Source of the DNA: an uncultured Bacillota bacterium
GTDB taxonomy: Bacteria > Bacillota_I > Bacilli_A > Erysipelotrichales > Erysipelotrichaceae
Assembly (NCBI GenBank): GCA_949290085.1
Contig: CASEQH010000069.1
Coordinates: forward strand, 1-38,387
DNA: 38,387 nt
Reading direction: 5' to 3'
A program made the translations under genes and the position numbers. Shown piece after piece: positions 1 to 7,221 of the stretch (position 1 is the first letter of the stretch; each line of letters opens with the position of its first letter). Under the pieces are notes generated by a model, which had not been told where the DNA came from, made no database searches, and worked only from the letters and a program-made list of their open reading frames with translations.

Positions 1-1
1 A

Positions 2-217
2 GATTATTTCATCCTTTTAAACAAGCATCAAGTAATTGATTCAAAATTATTTGGTTATGGGGAGAATGATACGACCTTTGAATCATTCTTAGGTGACTAT
101 GTCGCTATCGCTAAAAGCACTATGGCTCTGACTTATGGAGATAGTGTTATGCCTGTAAACCATGGTGGTATCTTAGATAGTGAAGTCTATGTGCCATTTA
201 TAATTTATCAAAAATAA
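2..217 (+). CDS. C-terminal end of an alkaline-phosphatase-superfamily phosphodiesterase (partial)
   Basis: This is the last 71 residues of a protein whose start lies before the window; the frame is open from base 2 to the TAA at 215-217. The residues MPVNHGGILDSEVYVPFIIY resemble the metal-ligand histidine segment near the C-terminus of alkaline-phosphatase-superfamily enzymes (HGG followed by a 'VP' strand), as in type I phosphodiesterases and nucleotide pyrophosphatases. The preceding stretch, FLGDYVAIAKSTMALTYGD, fits the helix before that segment. The substrate cannot be inferred from this fragment. A terminator follows directly. The family assignment is fairly good; the exact function is unknown. 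Confidence 0.6.
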   Translation, partial: DYFILLNKHQVIDSKLFGYGENDTTFESFLGDYVAIAKSTMALTYGDSVMPVNHGGILDSEVYVPFIIYQK

Positions 218-240
218 AAAAGCCGATTGGCTTTTTGTTT
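216..240 (+). terminator. Rho-independent terminator after the phosphodiesterase gene
   Basis: An 8-bp stem AAAAAGCC (217-224) / GGCTTTTT (229-236) with a GATT loop is followed by more T residues. It starts inside the stop codon of the upstream gene. Confidence 0.85.
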
Positions 241-247
241 ATATATA

Positions 248-332
248 TGGTGCACCAGACAAGACTTGAACTTGCACGGGAAACCCCACACGCCCCTCAA
301 GCGTGCGCGTCTACCAATTCCGCCACTGGTGC
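248..332 (-). tRNA. tRNA-Leu, anticodon GAG
   Basis: An 85-nt class II tRNA read on the minus strand. The acceptor stem GCACCAG (332-326) pairs with CTGGTGC (258-252), followed by discriminator A and an encoded CCA (250-248). The anticodon loop TTGAGGG lies at 300-294 with anticodon GAG at 298-296, closed by a CACGC/GCGTG stem. The long variable arm and the D-loop sequence AATTGGTAGA are typical of leucine tRNA. It reads CUC and CUU codons. It is flanked by its own promoter at 343-371 and by the terminator of the opposing gene. Confidence 0.95.
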
Positions 333-342
333 ATACTTTATA

Positions 343-371
343 ATAATATAAATCTTGATTTAGATAGTCAA
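343..371 (-). promoter_or_regulatory. Promoter of tRNA-Leu
   Basis: On the minus strand, -35 TTGACT (371-366), a 17-bp spacer and -10 TATTAT (348-343) put the start a few bases before the mature tRNA 5' end. It overlaps the divergent typA promoter. Confidence 0.7.
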
Positions 372-383
372 GATGAATATAAT
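355..383 (+). promoter_or_regulatory. Promoter of typA, giving an almost leaderless mRNA
   Basis: -35 TTGATT (355-360), a 17-bp spacer and a consensus -10 TATAAT (378-383). The ATG of typA is at 392, only 8 nt past the -10 box, so the transcript would carry about 0-2 untranslated bases. No Shine-Dalgarno sequence lies before the ATG. Confidence 0.75.
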
Positions 384-391
384 ATTTTAGT

Positions 392-2218
392 ATGGATTTT
401 CAGAAAATTATTAATGTAGCTGTTATCGCTCACGTAGACGCAGGAAAAAGCACCCTTGTTGATGCTCTTTTAGCTCAATCTCATGTCTTTAAGGAACATG
501 AAGAAGTAGTGGAAAGAGTGATGGATTCTAATGACCTAGAAAGAGAAAGGGGAATAACAATCTATTCTAAGAATTGTAGTGTCAATTATCTGGACTATAA
601 GATTAATATCGTTGATACACCAGGGCATGCTGACTTTTCTAGTGAAGTAGAGAGAATTATTAAGACAGTAGATACCGTTATTCTGTTGGTCGATTCCTCT
701 GAAGGGCCAATGCCTCAGACACGCTTTGTCTTGAAGAAGTCATTAGAAGCTAATTTAAAACCTATTCTTTTAATCAATAAGATTGATAAGAAAGATGCTA
801 GACCTAATGAAGTAATCGATGAAGTATATGATTTATTCCTAGATTTAAATGCTAGCGATGAACAGTTGGATTTCCCTATCCTCTATGGCATTGCTAAACA
901 GGGTATAGTTCGCTATGAAATAGAAGATGAAAATGAAGATGTTGAACCTCTGTTCAAGACCATCATCTCCCATGTCGATGCTTATCCAAATAAGATAGAT
1001 GAAGGATTGAAGATGCAAGTTTCAGCTTTGGCCTATGATGATTATATCGGTCGTATAGGCATTGGTAGAGTTTATAGTGGCATCATCAAAGCTAACGAAA
1101 ACATCAGCGTATGTAATAATAATGGTAAGTTTAAGACTTGTAAGATTGCCAATCTGTTTAATTATCAAGGTTTAAATCGCATATCTATTTCTGAAGCTCA
1201 ATGCGGTGATATTGTTTTAATCAGTGGTATCGATGATATTGAAATAGGCGATACTATCTGTACTAATGGCATCAATGAACCATTGCCCCAGATTGCTATC
1301 GAGGAACCTACGCTATCGATGAATTTCATGGTTAACACTTCACCATTTCAAGGCCGTAGTGGTAAGTATGTGACATCAAGAAATATAAAAGAACGTCTGG
1401 AAAAAGAATTAGAGGTAAATGTGGGATTACGTGTCGAAATGACCGATTCAACCGATACTTTTAAAGTTTCTGGCCGTGGTGAATTGCATCTGTCCATCCT
1501 TTTAGAGAATATGCGTCGTGAAGGCTATGAAGTAGCTGTATCTCGACCTGAAGTTATTATGAAGACCATTAATCATGAGTTATGTGAACCAATTGAAGAA
1601 GTTATGTGTTCTGTTCCTAATGATTACAGTGGTACAGTTATCAATAAATTAAATCTTCGTAAAGGTCAGATGATAGATATTATTGACGAAGGTTCTTATA
1701 CTAAGATTGTCTACCATGTACCTACAAGAGGACTTCTTGGCTATCGTAGTGAATTTATTAATGATACCAAGGGTGAAGGAGTAATGGTTCATAAGTTTAT
1801 TGAATATGCTCCATATAAAGGTGATATTCCTTCGCGCCAAAACGGTGTACTTATCTCTTGTGATAATGGTAAGGCTATGACTTATGCTTTATGGAATATC
1901 CAAGAGCGTGGGCAATTATTTATCGGACCACAAACTGAAGTATATGAAGGCATGATAGTTGGTATGGCATCTAAAAATATGGATATGGAAGTTAATCCAA
2001 TCAAGAATAAGAAGATGTCGGCAGTTCGTTCTACTGGTAACGATGAAGCGATGAAACTTGTTCCACCACGCATCTTATCTTTAGAAGAAGCACTAGAATT
2101 TATCAATGATGATGAACTAGTTGAGATTACACCAGATGATATTCGTCTAAGAAAGAAATATTTGACTAATCTTGATCGTCGTCGTCATATGCGTGAAGTA
2201 AATAAAGAAGAAAACTAA
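392..2218 (+). CDS. typA: TypA/BipA ribosome-associated GTPase
   Basis: A 608-residue translational GTPase of full family length. The G1 loop AHVDAGKST is at about residues 13-21, the switch I motif RERGITI near 50, DTPGH near 77 and NKID near 130. An EF-Tu domain II, an EF-G-like domain, and the BipA-specific C-terminal domain (NDTKGEG, then TALWNIQERG) follow. In the family it binds 70S ribosomes and assists large-subunit assembly, especially at low temperature and under stress. The start is set by the G1 distance and by the -10 TATAAT just upstream; there is no ribosome-binding site, so translation is probably leaderless. It is a single-gene unit, ended by a hairpin at 2223-2249. Confidence 0.97.
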   Translation: MDFQKIINVAVIAHVDAGKSTLVDALLAQSHVFKEHEEVVERVMDSNDLERERGITIYSKNCSVNYLDYKINIVDTPGHADFSSEVERIIKTVDTVILLVDSSEGPMPQTRFVLKKSLEANLKPILLINKIDKKDARPNEVIDEVYDLFLDLNASDEQLDFPILYGIAKQGIVRYEIEDENEDVEPLFKTIISHVDAYPNKIDEGLKMQVSALAYDDYIGRIGIGRVYSGIIKANENISVCNNNGKFKTCKIANLFNYQGLNRISISEAQCGDIVLISGIDDIEIGDTICTNGINEPLPQIAIEEPTLSMNFMVNTSPFQGRSGKYVTSRNIKERLEKELEVNVGLRVEMTDSTDTFKVSGRGELHLSILLENMRREGYEVAVSRPEVIMKTINHELCEPIEEVMCSVPNDYSGTVINKLNLRKGQMIDIIDEGSYTKIVYHVPTRGLLGYRSEFINDTKGEGVMVHKFIEYAPYKGDIPSRQNGVLISCDNGKAMTYALWNIQERGQLFIGPQTEVYEGMIVGMASKNMDMEVNPIKNKKMSAVRSTGNDEAMKLVPPRILSLEEALEFINDDELVEITPDDIRLRKKYLTNLDRRRHMREVNKEEN

Positions 2219-2222
2219 ATGA

Positions 2223-2249
2223 ATAAGCACCCTAACTCAGGGTGCTTAT
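2223..2249. terminator. Hairpin terminator between typA and the opposing small unit
   Basis: An 11-bp perfect stem ATAAGCACCCT (2223-2233) / AGGGTGCTTAT (2239-2249) with loop AACTC. There is no clear T-run on the plus side. On the minus side it is followed by a T-rich stretch, so it may stop both typA and the small minus-strand transcript. Confidence 0.65.
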
Positions 2250-2345
2250 CATACTACATAATAACTTATAACATTTTGTTGTTATACAACATCAATCACG
2301 TTGAGATTGATACTTTCGGGCTTTATGCCTTCTTAATAAAAATAT

Positions 2346-2396
2346 TTAATTTTTTTGATTGAGACCGAAGGTCTCAGCATCTATAGTAGGTGTCAT
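2346..2396 (-). CDS. Candidate 16-residue peptide in a short structured transcript
   Basis: A short ORF encodes MTPTIDAETFGLNQKN. It has a strong Shine-Dalgarno GGGAGG (2411-2406) 9 nt before its ATG. An overlapping GTG two bases earlier (2400-2398) opens a second frame of eight codons. An extended -10 (TGC TAATAT, 2437-2429) lies upstream. Inside and after the ORF the RNA can form GAGACC-TTC-GGTCTC, then an ATCAATC/GATTGAT stem, a GTTGT/ACAAC stem, and finally the 2223-2249 hairpin. AGGTGT (2426-2421) could pair with ACACCT (2393-2388) and enclose the ribosome-binding site. I do not recognise the peptide. It may be a leader peptide, a small regulatory RNA or a microprotein. Confidence 0.35.
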   Translation of the reverse strand: MTPTIDAETFGLNQKN

Positions 2397-2479
2397 TCAC
2401 TTTGACCTCCCTTTCTTTTTACACCTTTATATTAGCAAATATCTACCAATTAACCAGTCTGTTTTTACAAATTTTTATA

Positions 2480-2488
2480 TGATATAAT
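2480..2488 (+). promoter_or_regulatory. Extended -10 promoter of the 114-residue membrane protein
   Basis: TGA TATAAT (2480-2488) is a TG-extended consensus -10. A start near 2495 leaves a leader of about 20 nt with the Shine-Dalgarno AAGGA at 2503-2507. Confidence 0.65.
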
Positions 2489-2515
2489 TAAAATGTTGAG
2501 TGAAGGAAAAAATAT

Positions 2516-2860
2516 ATGTATAAGAAATATATTATGCCGATAATTGTCTTATTGATTATGTCTGTTGGCCTTAGATGGTTAGACCTAATCCTCACAGGGC
2601 AAATCGGTTTTATCATTATTACTGTTCTTAGAGCCTTGCTTCTATTCTGGTTTGGATTGACGCTCAATGTCACTCATCGCAGAAGAAATGAAACATGGCT
2701 TAGAAAGGTTATCATATCCTTTGTCTTCATCTTCTTTCTAGTATGGGACTTAGGCTATATCATGATACCAGAATTGAAAAATCTCTTTGATTCTATTGGC
2801 TTATATGGCTATATAGTTTACTTAATATACACTTATTGTGGTTGGGATTTCTTTGATTGA
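2516..2860 (+). CDS. Small integral membrane protein, function unknown
   Basis: A 114-residue protein that is mostly hydrophobic. Segments at about residues 5-20, 28-50, 66-85 and 92-108 look membrane-spanning, with a basic cytoplasmic patch THRRRNETWLRK in the middle. The start is supported by AAGGA 8 nt upstream and an extended -10 at 2480-2488. It runs convergently into folT, and the two coding regions overlap tail to tail by 28 bp with no terminator between them. I do not recognise a family. Its reading frame, promoter and ribosome-binding site make it a likely real gene. Confidence 0.6.
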   Translation: MYKKYIMPIIVLLIMSVGLRWLDLILTGQIGFIIITVLRALLLFWFGLTLNVTHRRRNETWLRKVIISFVFIFFLVWDLGYIMIPELKNLFDSIGLYGYIVYLIYTYCGWDFFD

Positions 2861-3387
2861 AAGCTTATTTTTTTATTTCCATCATCTTTAATTAAATCCA
2901 TCTTTATAAAATATGGATAGATTAGTTTATAGAAGATAATAAATAGGATTATTTCTATAGGTAATAAGATGATATTTTTTATACTTCCACTAATTAGATA
3001 ATAGACAAAGCCCTTAGAATATAAGATGGCTGACCAAAGACTATTCAAGATTATATTACAGAAGATATTTACCGAAGTCTTGGCGAGAATAATTCTAGTA
3101 ATAGTGACCTTCTTATTTAGGAATATTAGATAGATGGCCATACCGGCTAATGCCGTCAGAGTATAGCCGATAAAAAAAGGCCCTGTCGGATATATGAAGA
3201 ATGCTAATAAATCTTCGATTATAGCGTAACCCAAGGCAATTTTTGGCGGAAATATTATAGCGATATTCATCACGATTAAATATGTGAAGTAGACACGTAA
3301 ATTATCGCTGACTTGAATATAGAAAAAACTCAAGAATATATGTAAAGCCAGAAATAGAGATAAATAGGCTAGTTTTTTAGTCATCAT
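2833..3387 (-). CDS. folT: Folate-type ECF transporter S component
   Basis: A 184-residue protein with about six membrane helices. The pattern 'FxIxVSDNLRVYFTYLIVMNIAIIFPPKIAL' then 'IIEDLLAFFIYPTGPFF' and 'GYTLTALAGMAIY' is the signature of FolT-type substrate-binding (S) subunits. In this family the S unit captures folate and works with a shared EcfA-A'-T energising module, which is not in this window. The start is one of two adjacent ATGs (3387 or 3384). No Shine-Dalgarno is present; an extended -10 (TGG TAAAAT) ends 6 nt before the first ATG, so the mRNA is probably leaderless. The basic tail after residue 160 is variable. Confidence 0.8.
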   Translation of the reverse strand: MMTKKLAYLSLFLALHIFLSFFYIQVSDNLRVYFTYLIVMNIAIIFPPKIALGYAIIEDLLAFFIYPTGPFFIGYTLTALAGMAIYLIFLNKKVTITRIILAKTSVNIFCNIILNSLWSAILYSKGFVYYLISGSIKNIILLPIEIILFIIFYKLIYPYFIKMDLIKDDGNKKISFQSKKSQPQ

Positions 3388-3393
3388 GAAGTT

Positions 3394-3402
3394 ATTTTAC
3401 CA
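3394..3402 (-). promoter_or_regulatory. Extended -10 of folT, leaderless start
   Basis: On the minus strand TGG TAAAAT occupies 3402-3394, leaving 6 nt (AACTTC) before the ATG at 3387. The expected transcription start is the A of the start codon. Confidence 0.6.
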
Positions 3403-3408
3403 TGATTG

Positions 3409-3417
3409 TGTTAGAAT
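3409..3417 (+). promoter_or_regulatory. Extended -10 of trhP1, leaderless start
   Basis: TGT TAGAAT (3409-3417) is followed by ATCACT and then the ATG at 3424. This is the mirror image of the folT promoter within the same 36-bp intergenic region. Confidence 0.6.
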
Positions 3418-3423
3418 ATCACT

Positions 3424-4293
3424 ATGAATTTATTATGTACCTTATCGTCTAAAGATAGACTGGATACCATATTCCCTTATGTGGATGGTGTGATATGTGG
3501 TTCTTATTTTTCTGATCGCCACTACCATTCTCTTAGTGATATGCAATATATCGCCAAGAGATGCAAGGCTTTGAGTCTAGATTTTTATGTTTTGATGGAC
3601 ACAATGGTCAAAGAAGAAGATATACCGCTATTGTATGAATATTTATACTTTCTTAAAGATTTAGATGTCGATGGCATCTACTTTGCTGATTTAGCAGTTC
3701 TAGAGGCCGGAATAGAATTGGGCATAGAAAAAAAGATGATATATGAAAGTGATACATTGATGACTAATTCTCTGGATGCTTCTTTCTTTTTAAAAAAAGG
3801 TCTTAAATCTGTCGTTTTAGCTAAGGAGATCACTTTAGATGAGATGATGAAGATTGCGGATAATACTAAACATAGAGTAGATGTTCATCTATTTGGTTAT
3901 CAGAAGATGTCATCTTCAAAAAGGCACTTTCTCACTAATTATTTCAATCATTTAGCAAGCCCTAAAGACTTAAAAGATAATATGAACTTGCGCATTATTG
4001 AAGAGACGAGAAATTATTCTATGCCTATTTTAGAAAATGAATATGGCACTAAGATTTATTCTGACTATATTTTATGCATGTATGAGGAGAGTTTATTATT
4101 AGCTGACAAAATCAATAATGGCATCATCGATGACCTGTTTATCGATTTTGATATATTGATGACTGTGCTTAAAGATTATCGCAAGCTTAATAAAGATAAT
4201 GCAACAAAATTAGAAGAAGAATTAAAAAGTAAATATCATGATGTGACTTTTGATAAGGGATATCTATATCAAAAGACTAATATTACAAAGTAG
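3424..4293 (+). CDS. trhP1: U32-family protein, YrrN/TrhP1 type, tRNA U34 hydroxylation partner
   Basis: A 289-residue U32 'peptidase-family' protein. It has the TIM-barrel pattern of the short Bacillus YrrN-type members: VDGVICGSYFSDRHYH near the N-terminus, LDVDGIYFADLAVL in the middle and HLFGYQKMSSSKRHFLTNY near residue 160. In B. subtilis the YrrN/YrrO pair makes 5-hydroxyuridine at tRNA position 34 from prephenate. It lacks the cysteine cluster seen in the next gene, which fits the division between the two subunits. It heads a four-gene plus-strand operon. No ribosome-binding site is present; the -10 box lies 6 nt before the ATG. Functional transfer from B. subtilis is inference. Confidence 0.75.
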   Translation: MNLLCTLSSKDRLDTIFPYVDGVICGSYFSDRHYHSLSDMQYIAKRCKALSLDFYVLMDTMVKEEDIPLLYEYLYFLKDLDVDGIYFADLAVLEAGIELGIEKKMIYESDTLMTNSLDASFFLKKGLKSVVLAKEITLDEMMKIADNTKHRVDVHLFGYQKMSSSKRHFLTNYFNHLASPKDLKDNMNLRIIEETRNYSMPILENEYGTKIYSDYILCMYEESLLLADKINNGIIDDLFIDFDILMTVLKDYRKLNKDNATKLEEELKSKYHDVTFDKGYLYQKTNITK

Positions 4294-5499
4294 GTGGATA
4301 TGAAGAAGATAGAATTGTTGGCTCCTGCCAAGGATTTACATAAGGCTAAGATAGCTATTTTATATGGTGCAGATGCGGTTTATGTCGGTGGTAAACAATT
4401 TTCATTGCGTTCAAGAGCGTCTAATTTTGATTTAGCTGATATCGAGGAACTGGTTGAATTTGCCCATAAAAGAAATGCCAAGGTCTATGTGACTGTCAAT
4501 ATTGTCTTTCATGACGAAGACTTATATGGCATAAAAGAATACTTACAAAAATTAGATGATATGGGTATCGATGCCATCATTGTTGAGTCTTTAGGTATTG
4601 TGACCATATCTAAGAAGATGAATCTTAAATTTGAATGCCATATCTCTACGCAACTTTCTAGTCTTAATAGCCTGACTTGTGAACTTTTAAAATCTTATAA
4701 GGCAGATAGAGTAGTCTTGGGAAGAGAAGTATCGATGAAAGAGATAGAGATGATAGCTTCTAAGGTAGATGTTCCTCTAGAAGTATTTATCCATGGAGGA
4801 ATGTGCTCTAATTATTCTGGTCGTTGTACTTTATCTAATCGCATGACTTTAAGAGATGCTAATCGTGGTGGATGTGCGCAGAGTTGTCGTTGGAAATATC
4901 ATATTTATGAAAATGGCGAACTCATATCTGATAGGTCTTGTCCTTTATCGATGTCATCTAAGGACCTTAGGGCATCATCCTATATCGCTGATTTAATTAA
5001 GGCCAATGTGGCATCTTTGAAGATAGAGGGCCGAATGAAATCTGACTATTATATTGCACAAGTAGTCAAGACTTATCGCAAGATGATAGATGAGATTATG
5101 GATAAGGGCAATTTAGATGATGATAGAATTGCCTATTATGATAATGAATTATCTAAGGCTGAAAATAGACCGAGTGATGATGGCTTTTTTGCTGGCGACC
5201 CTGATGAGAGTAAACATCTCTACGGCATCAATGGAGCTGGGGTTACGCATGACTATGTAGCTTATGTCAAAGCTTATGATGAAGATAAAAAACTAGCTTT
5301 AGTCGAAGTTAAGAATAAGTTTGCCATTCATGATAAACTAGAAGTCTTTGGACCAAATATCGATAATGAAGTAATTGAAAATGTCTTGATGTTGAATGAG
5401 GAATGGGATTTAGTTGAAGTAGCTAATAAACCGACTGAATTATTGTATATTCATATTCCTTTTAAGGTTAGTGAACATGACATGATAAGGAAGGCTTAA
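4294..5499 (+). CDS. trhP2: U32-family protein, YrrO/TrhP2 type, with Fe-S cysteine cluster
   Basis: A 401-residue U32-family protein opening ELLAPAKDLHKAKIAILYGADAVYVGG, the hallmark N-terminus of this family. A cysteine cluster (MCSNYSGRC at about residue 169, then RGGCAQSC) is the likely iron-sulfur site. SLKIEGRMKS near residue 245 and the C-terminal beta domain are also typical. With the preceding gene it should form the prephenate-dependent tRNA U34 hydroxylase pair. The start is either GTG at 4294, immediately after the upstream TAG, or ATG at 4300; both have poor spacing to AGGTGG, so translation is probably coupled to trhP1. Confidence 0.85.
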   Translation: MDMKKIELLAPAKDLHKAKIAILYGADAVYVGGKQFSLRSRASNFDLADIEELVEFAHKRNAKVYVTVNIVFHDEDLYGIKEYLQKLDDMGIDAIIVESLGIVTISKKMNLKFECHISTQLSSLNSLTCELLKSYKADRVVLGREVSMKEIEMIASKVDVPLEVFIHGGMCSNYSGRCTLSNRMTLRDANRGGCAQSCRWKYHIYENGELISDRSCPLSMSSKDLRASSYIADLIKANVASLKIEGRMKSDYYIAQVVKTYRKMIDEIMDKGNLDDDRIAYYDNELSKAENRPSDDGFFAGDPDESKHLYGINGAGVTHDYVAYVKAYDEDKKLALVEVKNKFAIHDKLEVFGPNIDNEVIENVLMLNEEWDLVEVANKPTELLYIHIPFKVSEHDMIRKA

Positions 5500-5502
5500 A
5501 AG

Positions 5503-6219
5503 ATGATTATAGAAGGTTCTATTGCCATCAAGGCTGCTATCAAAGGGAATAACAGAAAGATAGATAAAGTTTATATCGATAAGCATAAAAGGACTAAGGA
5601 TTTTAATTATATTCGTTTTTTATGCCGTGAAAATAATATTGAAATACTCCCTGTTGATAGAGAATATATCAATAGTGAAGCCAAGGGCAGTAGTCATGGT
5701 GGCATTATCGCTTCTGTATCTTTGCGTGAGTTTGAGCCTATTACCGAATTAGTAAATACTAAATACTTATTTTATATTGACGGCATCGAAGACCCTTATA
5801 ATCTAGGCTATGTCTTAAGAACACTATTCGCTTTTGGCTTTAGGGATGTTATATTGCCAAAGCGAAATATGGAAAGTTTTGAAGCGACACTATTAAAATC
5901 ATCGGCTGGAGCCTATGATTTGATGAATATTTATTTAAGCGAAGATTTATCGAAGGATATCACTTATCTAAAAGCTATGAATTATCATATCTATGCCTTA
6001 AATCGTTCTGATTCTTCGATTGATATCTTTGATTGCCGATTCGAAGACAGGGCTTGTTTCTTAGTTGGTGGTGAGAAAAGAGGTATCTCATCACGCATTC
6101 TTAATGTAGTTGATACATCATTATATATACCTTATGGCAATGATTTTAAGATGGCATTAAGCGCCGCTAGTTCCACTGATGTGCTAGCGACCGTCGTATT
6201 TCAAGGAAGTAGAAAATGA
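5503..6219 (+). CDS. SpoU/TrmH-family RNA 2'-O-ribose methyltransferase
   Basis: A 238-residue SPOUT enzyme. An N-terminal substrate-binding domain (to about residue 75, with SHGGIIASV) resembles RlmB/TrmH-type L30e-like domains. Motif 1 is GIEDPYNLGYVLRT with its conserved Asn and Arg, motif 2 is FLVGGEKRGIS, and motif 3 is YIPYGNDFKMALSAASSTDV. It would transfer methyl from S-adenosylmethionine to a ribose in rRNA or tRNA; the target is not predictable here. Motif 3 normally reads IPM.....SLNVSVA, so the FKMALSAAS version is divergent. A good AAGGAAGG site lies 8 nt upstream. It overlaps the next gene as ATGA. Confidence 0.85.
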   Translation: MIIEGSIAIKAAIKGNNRKIDKVYIDKHKRTKDFNYIRFLCRENNIEILPVDREYINSEAKGSSHGGIIASVSLREFEPITELVNTKYLFYIDGIEDPYNLGYVLRTLFAFGFRDVILPKRNMESFEATLLKSSAGAYDLMNIYLSEDLSKDITYLKAMNYHIYALNRSDSSIDIFDCRFEDRACFLVGGEKRGISSRILNVVDTSLYIPYGNDFKMALSAASSTDVLATVVFQGSRK

Positions 6220-6938
6220 TTAGTTCTCTTAGTAATGATCGCGTTAAAAAGTGGATGAAATTATATATCAAGAAATATCGCCAGGATAATTATTTAATAC
6301 TCGATAGCGATATTTGTCTTAAAGCTTACCAAAATGGTTTTTTAGATACTTTAATCTATGTGGGTGCTAAACCCTTTGATTTTGATAATGCCTTTGAAGT
6401 GAGTGCAGAAGTAATGGATAAACTCACTAAAGGAAAGATGACTGCTTATATAGGCATAGGCAAAAAGAAAGAACTTGCAATAAGCAAAAAGGTAGAAAGA
6501 ATCTTATTATTAGATGAACTACAGGACCCTTTAAACATTGGTAAGATTATTAATTGTGCTTATTTATTTGGTTTTGATGTTATATATCTTTCTAAAAATT
6601 GTGCTGATGTCTTTAGTGAAAAGAGTGTCTTACAATCTGGCGGCGCTATCTTTAAGATGCCTCTATATTATGTAGATTTGGAGGATATAATCTTAAAATT
6701 ACAAAATGAAGGTTTTAAAGTTTATGCCACTGGCCTTAGAAGAGACAATTATGAATTAGCTGATGTCAAAGCTGAATCTAAGATGGCTTTTATATTAGGA
6801 AATGAAGGAAGTGGCGTAAGAGAAAAGATTATGGACATGTCTGATGGCATAATAAAAATAGATATGCGCAACATCGACTCACTAAATGTAGCCATGGCTG
6901 CTTCTATCATCATGCATCGCTTTAGTAAAGAATTCTAA
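6216..6938 (+). CDS. Second SpoU/TrmH-family methyltransferase, motif-1 arginine absent
   Basis: A 240-residue paralogue-like SPOUT protein. Motif 1 is QDPLNIGKIINCAYLFG, motif 2 FILGNEGSGV and motif 3 KIDMRNIDSLNVAMAASIIMHRF, the last being canonical SLNVA. The arginine that normally follows in motif 1 (IIRTA in TrmH/RlmB relatives) is Asn-Cys here. That Arg is implicated in catalysis in characterised members, so activity or target may differ. It starts at an ATGA overlap with the preceding methyltransferase, with AAGGA 8 nt upstream. It is the last gene of the operon and overlaps acyP tail to tail by 17 bp. Confidence 0.85.
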   Translation: MISSLSNDRVKKWMKLYIKKYRQDNYLILDSDICLKAYQNGFLDTLIYVGAKPFDFDNAFEVSAEVMDKLTKGKMTAYIGIGKKKELAISKKVERILLLDELQDPLNIGKIINCAYLFGFDVIYLSKNCADVFSEKSVLQSGGAIFKMPLYYVDLEDIILKLQNEGFKVYATGLRRDNYELADVKAESKMAFILGNEGSGVREKIMDMSDGIIKIDMRNIDSLNVAMAASIIMHRFSKEF

Positions 6939-7194
6939 AAAACTTTTCATCGTCTATAATTTCTATTCTTTTGAGATGGTAGTCATCTACGCGAATAAAG
7001 CCTTGATTTTTTAAGATATCAGCTAACAACTTATCGATATCTTTTTCGTTGCCTTGGACTTCAGCTTCGACATTGCCATCAAATAGATTTCGACAATAGC
7101 CAGTCAGGCAATAAGTCTTCGCTAAATGAGCAAAAGTGCTTCGAAAACCTACGCCTTGAACTCGTCCTTTAAATAAAATATAGTACCTCTTCAT
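6922..7194 (-). CDS. acyP: Acylphosphatase
   Basis: A 90-residue protein, the usual length for this family. GRVQGVGFR near residue 10 supplies the phosphate-binding loop and catalytic Arg, and GYCRNLFDGNVEAEVQG near residue 32 supplies the catalytic Asn. It hydrolyses acyl phosphates in the cytoplasm. The frame stays open upstream to 7368, but the family start is the ATG at 7194: a consensus -10 TATAAT (7206-7201) lies 6 nt before it and there is no ribosome-binding site. The IS30 element begins only about 15 bp upstream of that -10 box. It converges on the SpoU operon. Confidence 0.92.
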   Translation of the reverse strand: MKRYYILFKGRVQGVGFRSTFAHLAKTYCLTGYCRNLFDGNVEAEVQGNEKDIDKLLADILKNQGFIRVDDYHLKRIEIIDDEKFFRILY

Positions 7195-7200
7195 AATTAA

Positions 7201-7206
7201 ATTATA
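7201..7206 (-). promoter_or_regulatory. -10 box of acyP, leaderless start
   Basis: A perfect TATAAT on the minus strand (7206-7201) is followed by TTAATT and then the ATG at 7194. The -35 region (about 7224-7229, ACTTAT) is poor and overlaps the insertion-sequence end. Confidence 0.55.
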
Positions 7207-7221
7207 ACTTATTTGTAAAAA

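Larger units (their letters stand above)
2220..2437 (-). ncRNA. Putative short structured transcript of about 200 nt (2422 to 2223)
   Basis: The 297-nt gap after typA is not empty. A TG-extended -10 box at 2437-2429, three potential hairpins and the bidirectional hairpin at 2223-2249 outline a minus-strand transcript. No recognised RNA family (tmRNA, SRP, 6S, RNase P) matches. The -35 (CTGGTT) is weak, so the promoter rests on its extended -10. Confidence 0.35.
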
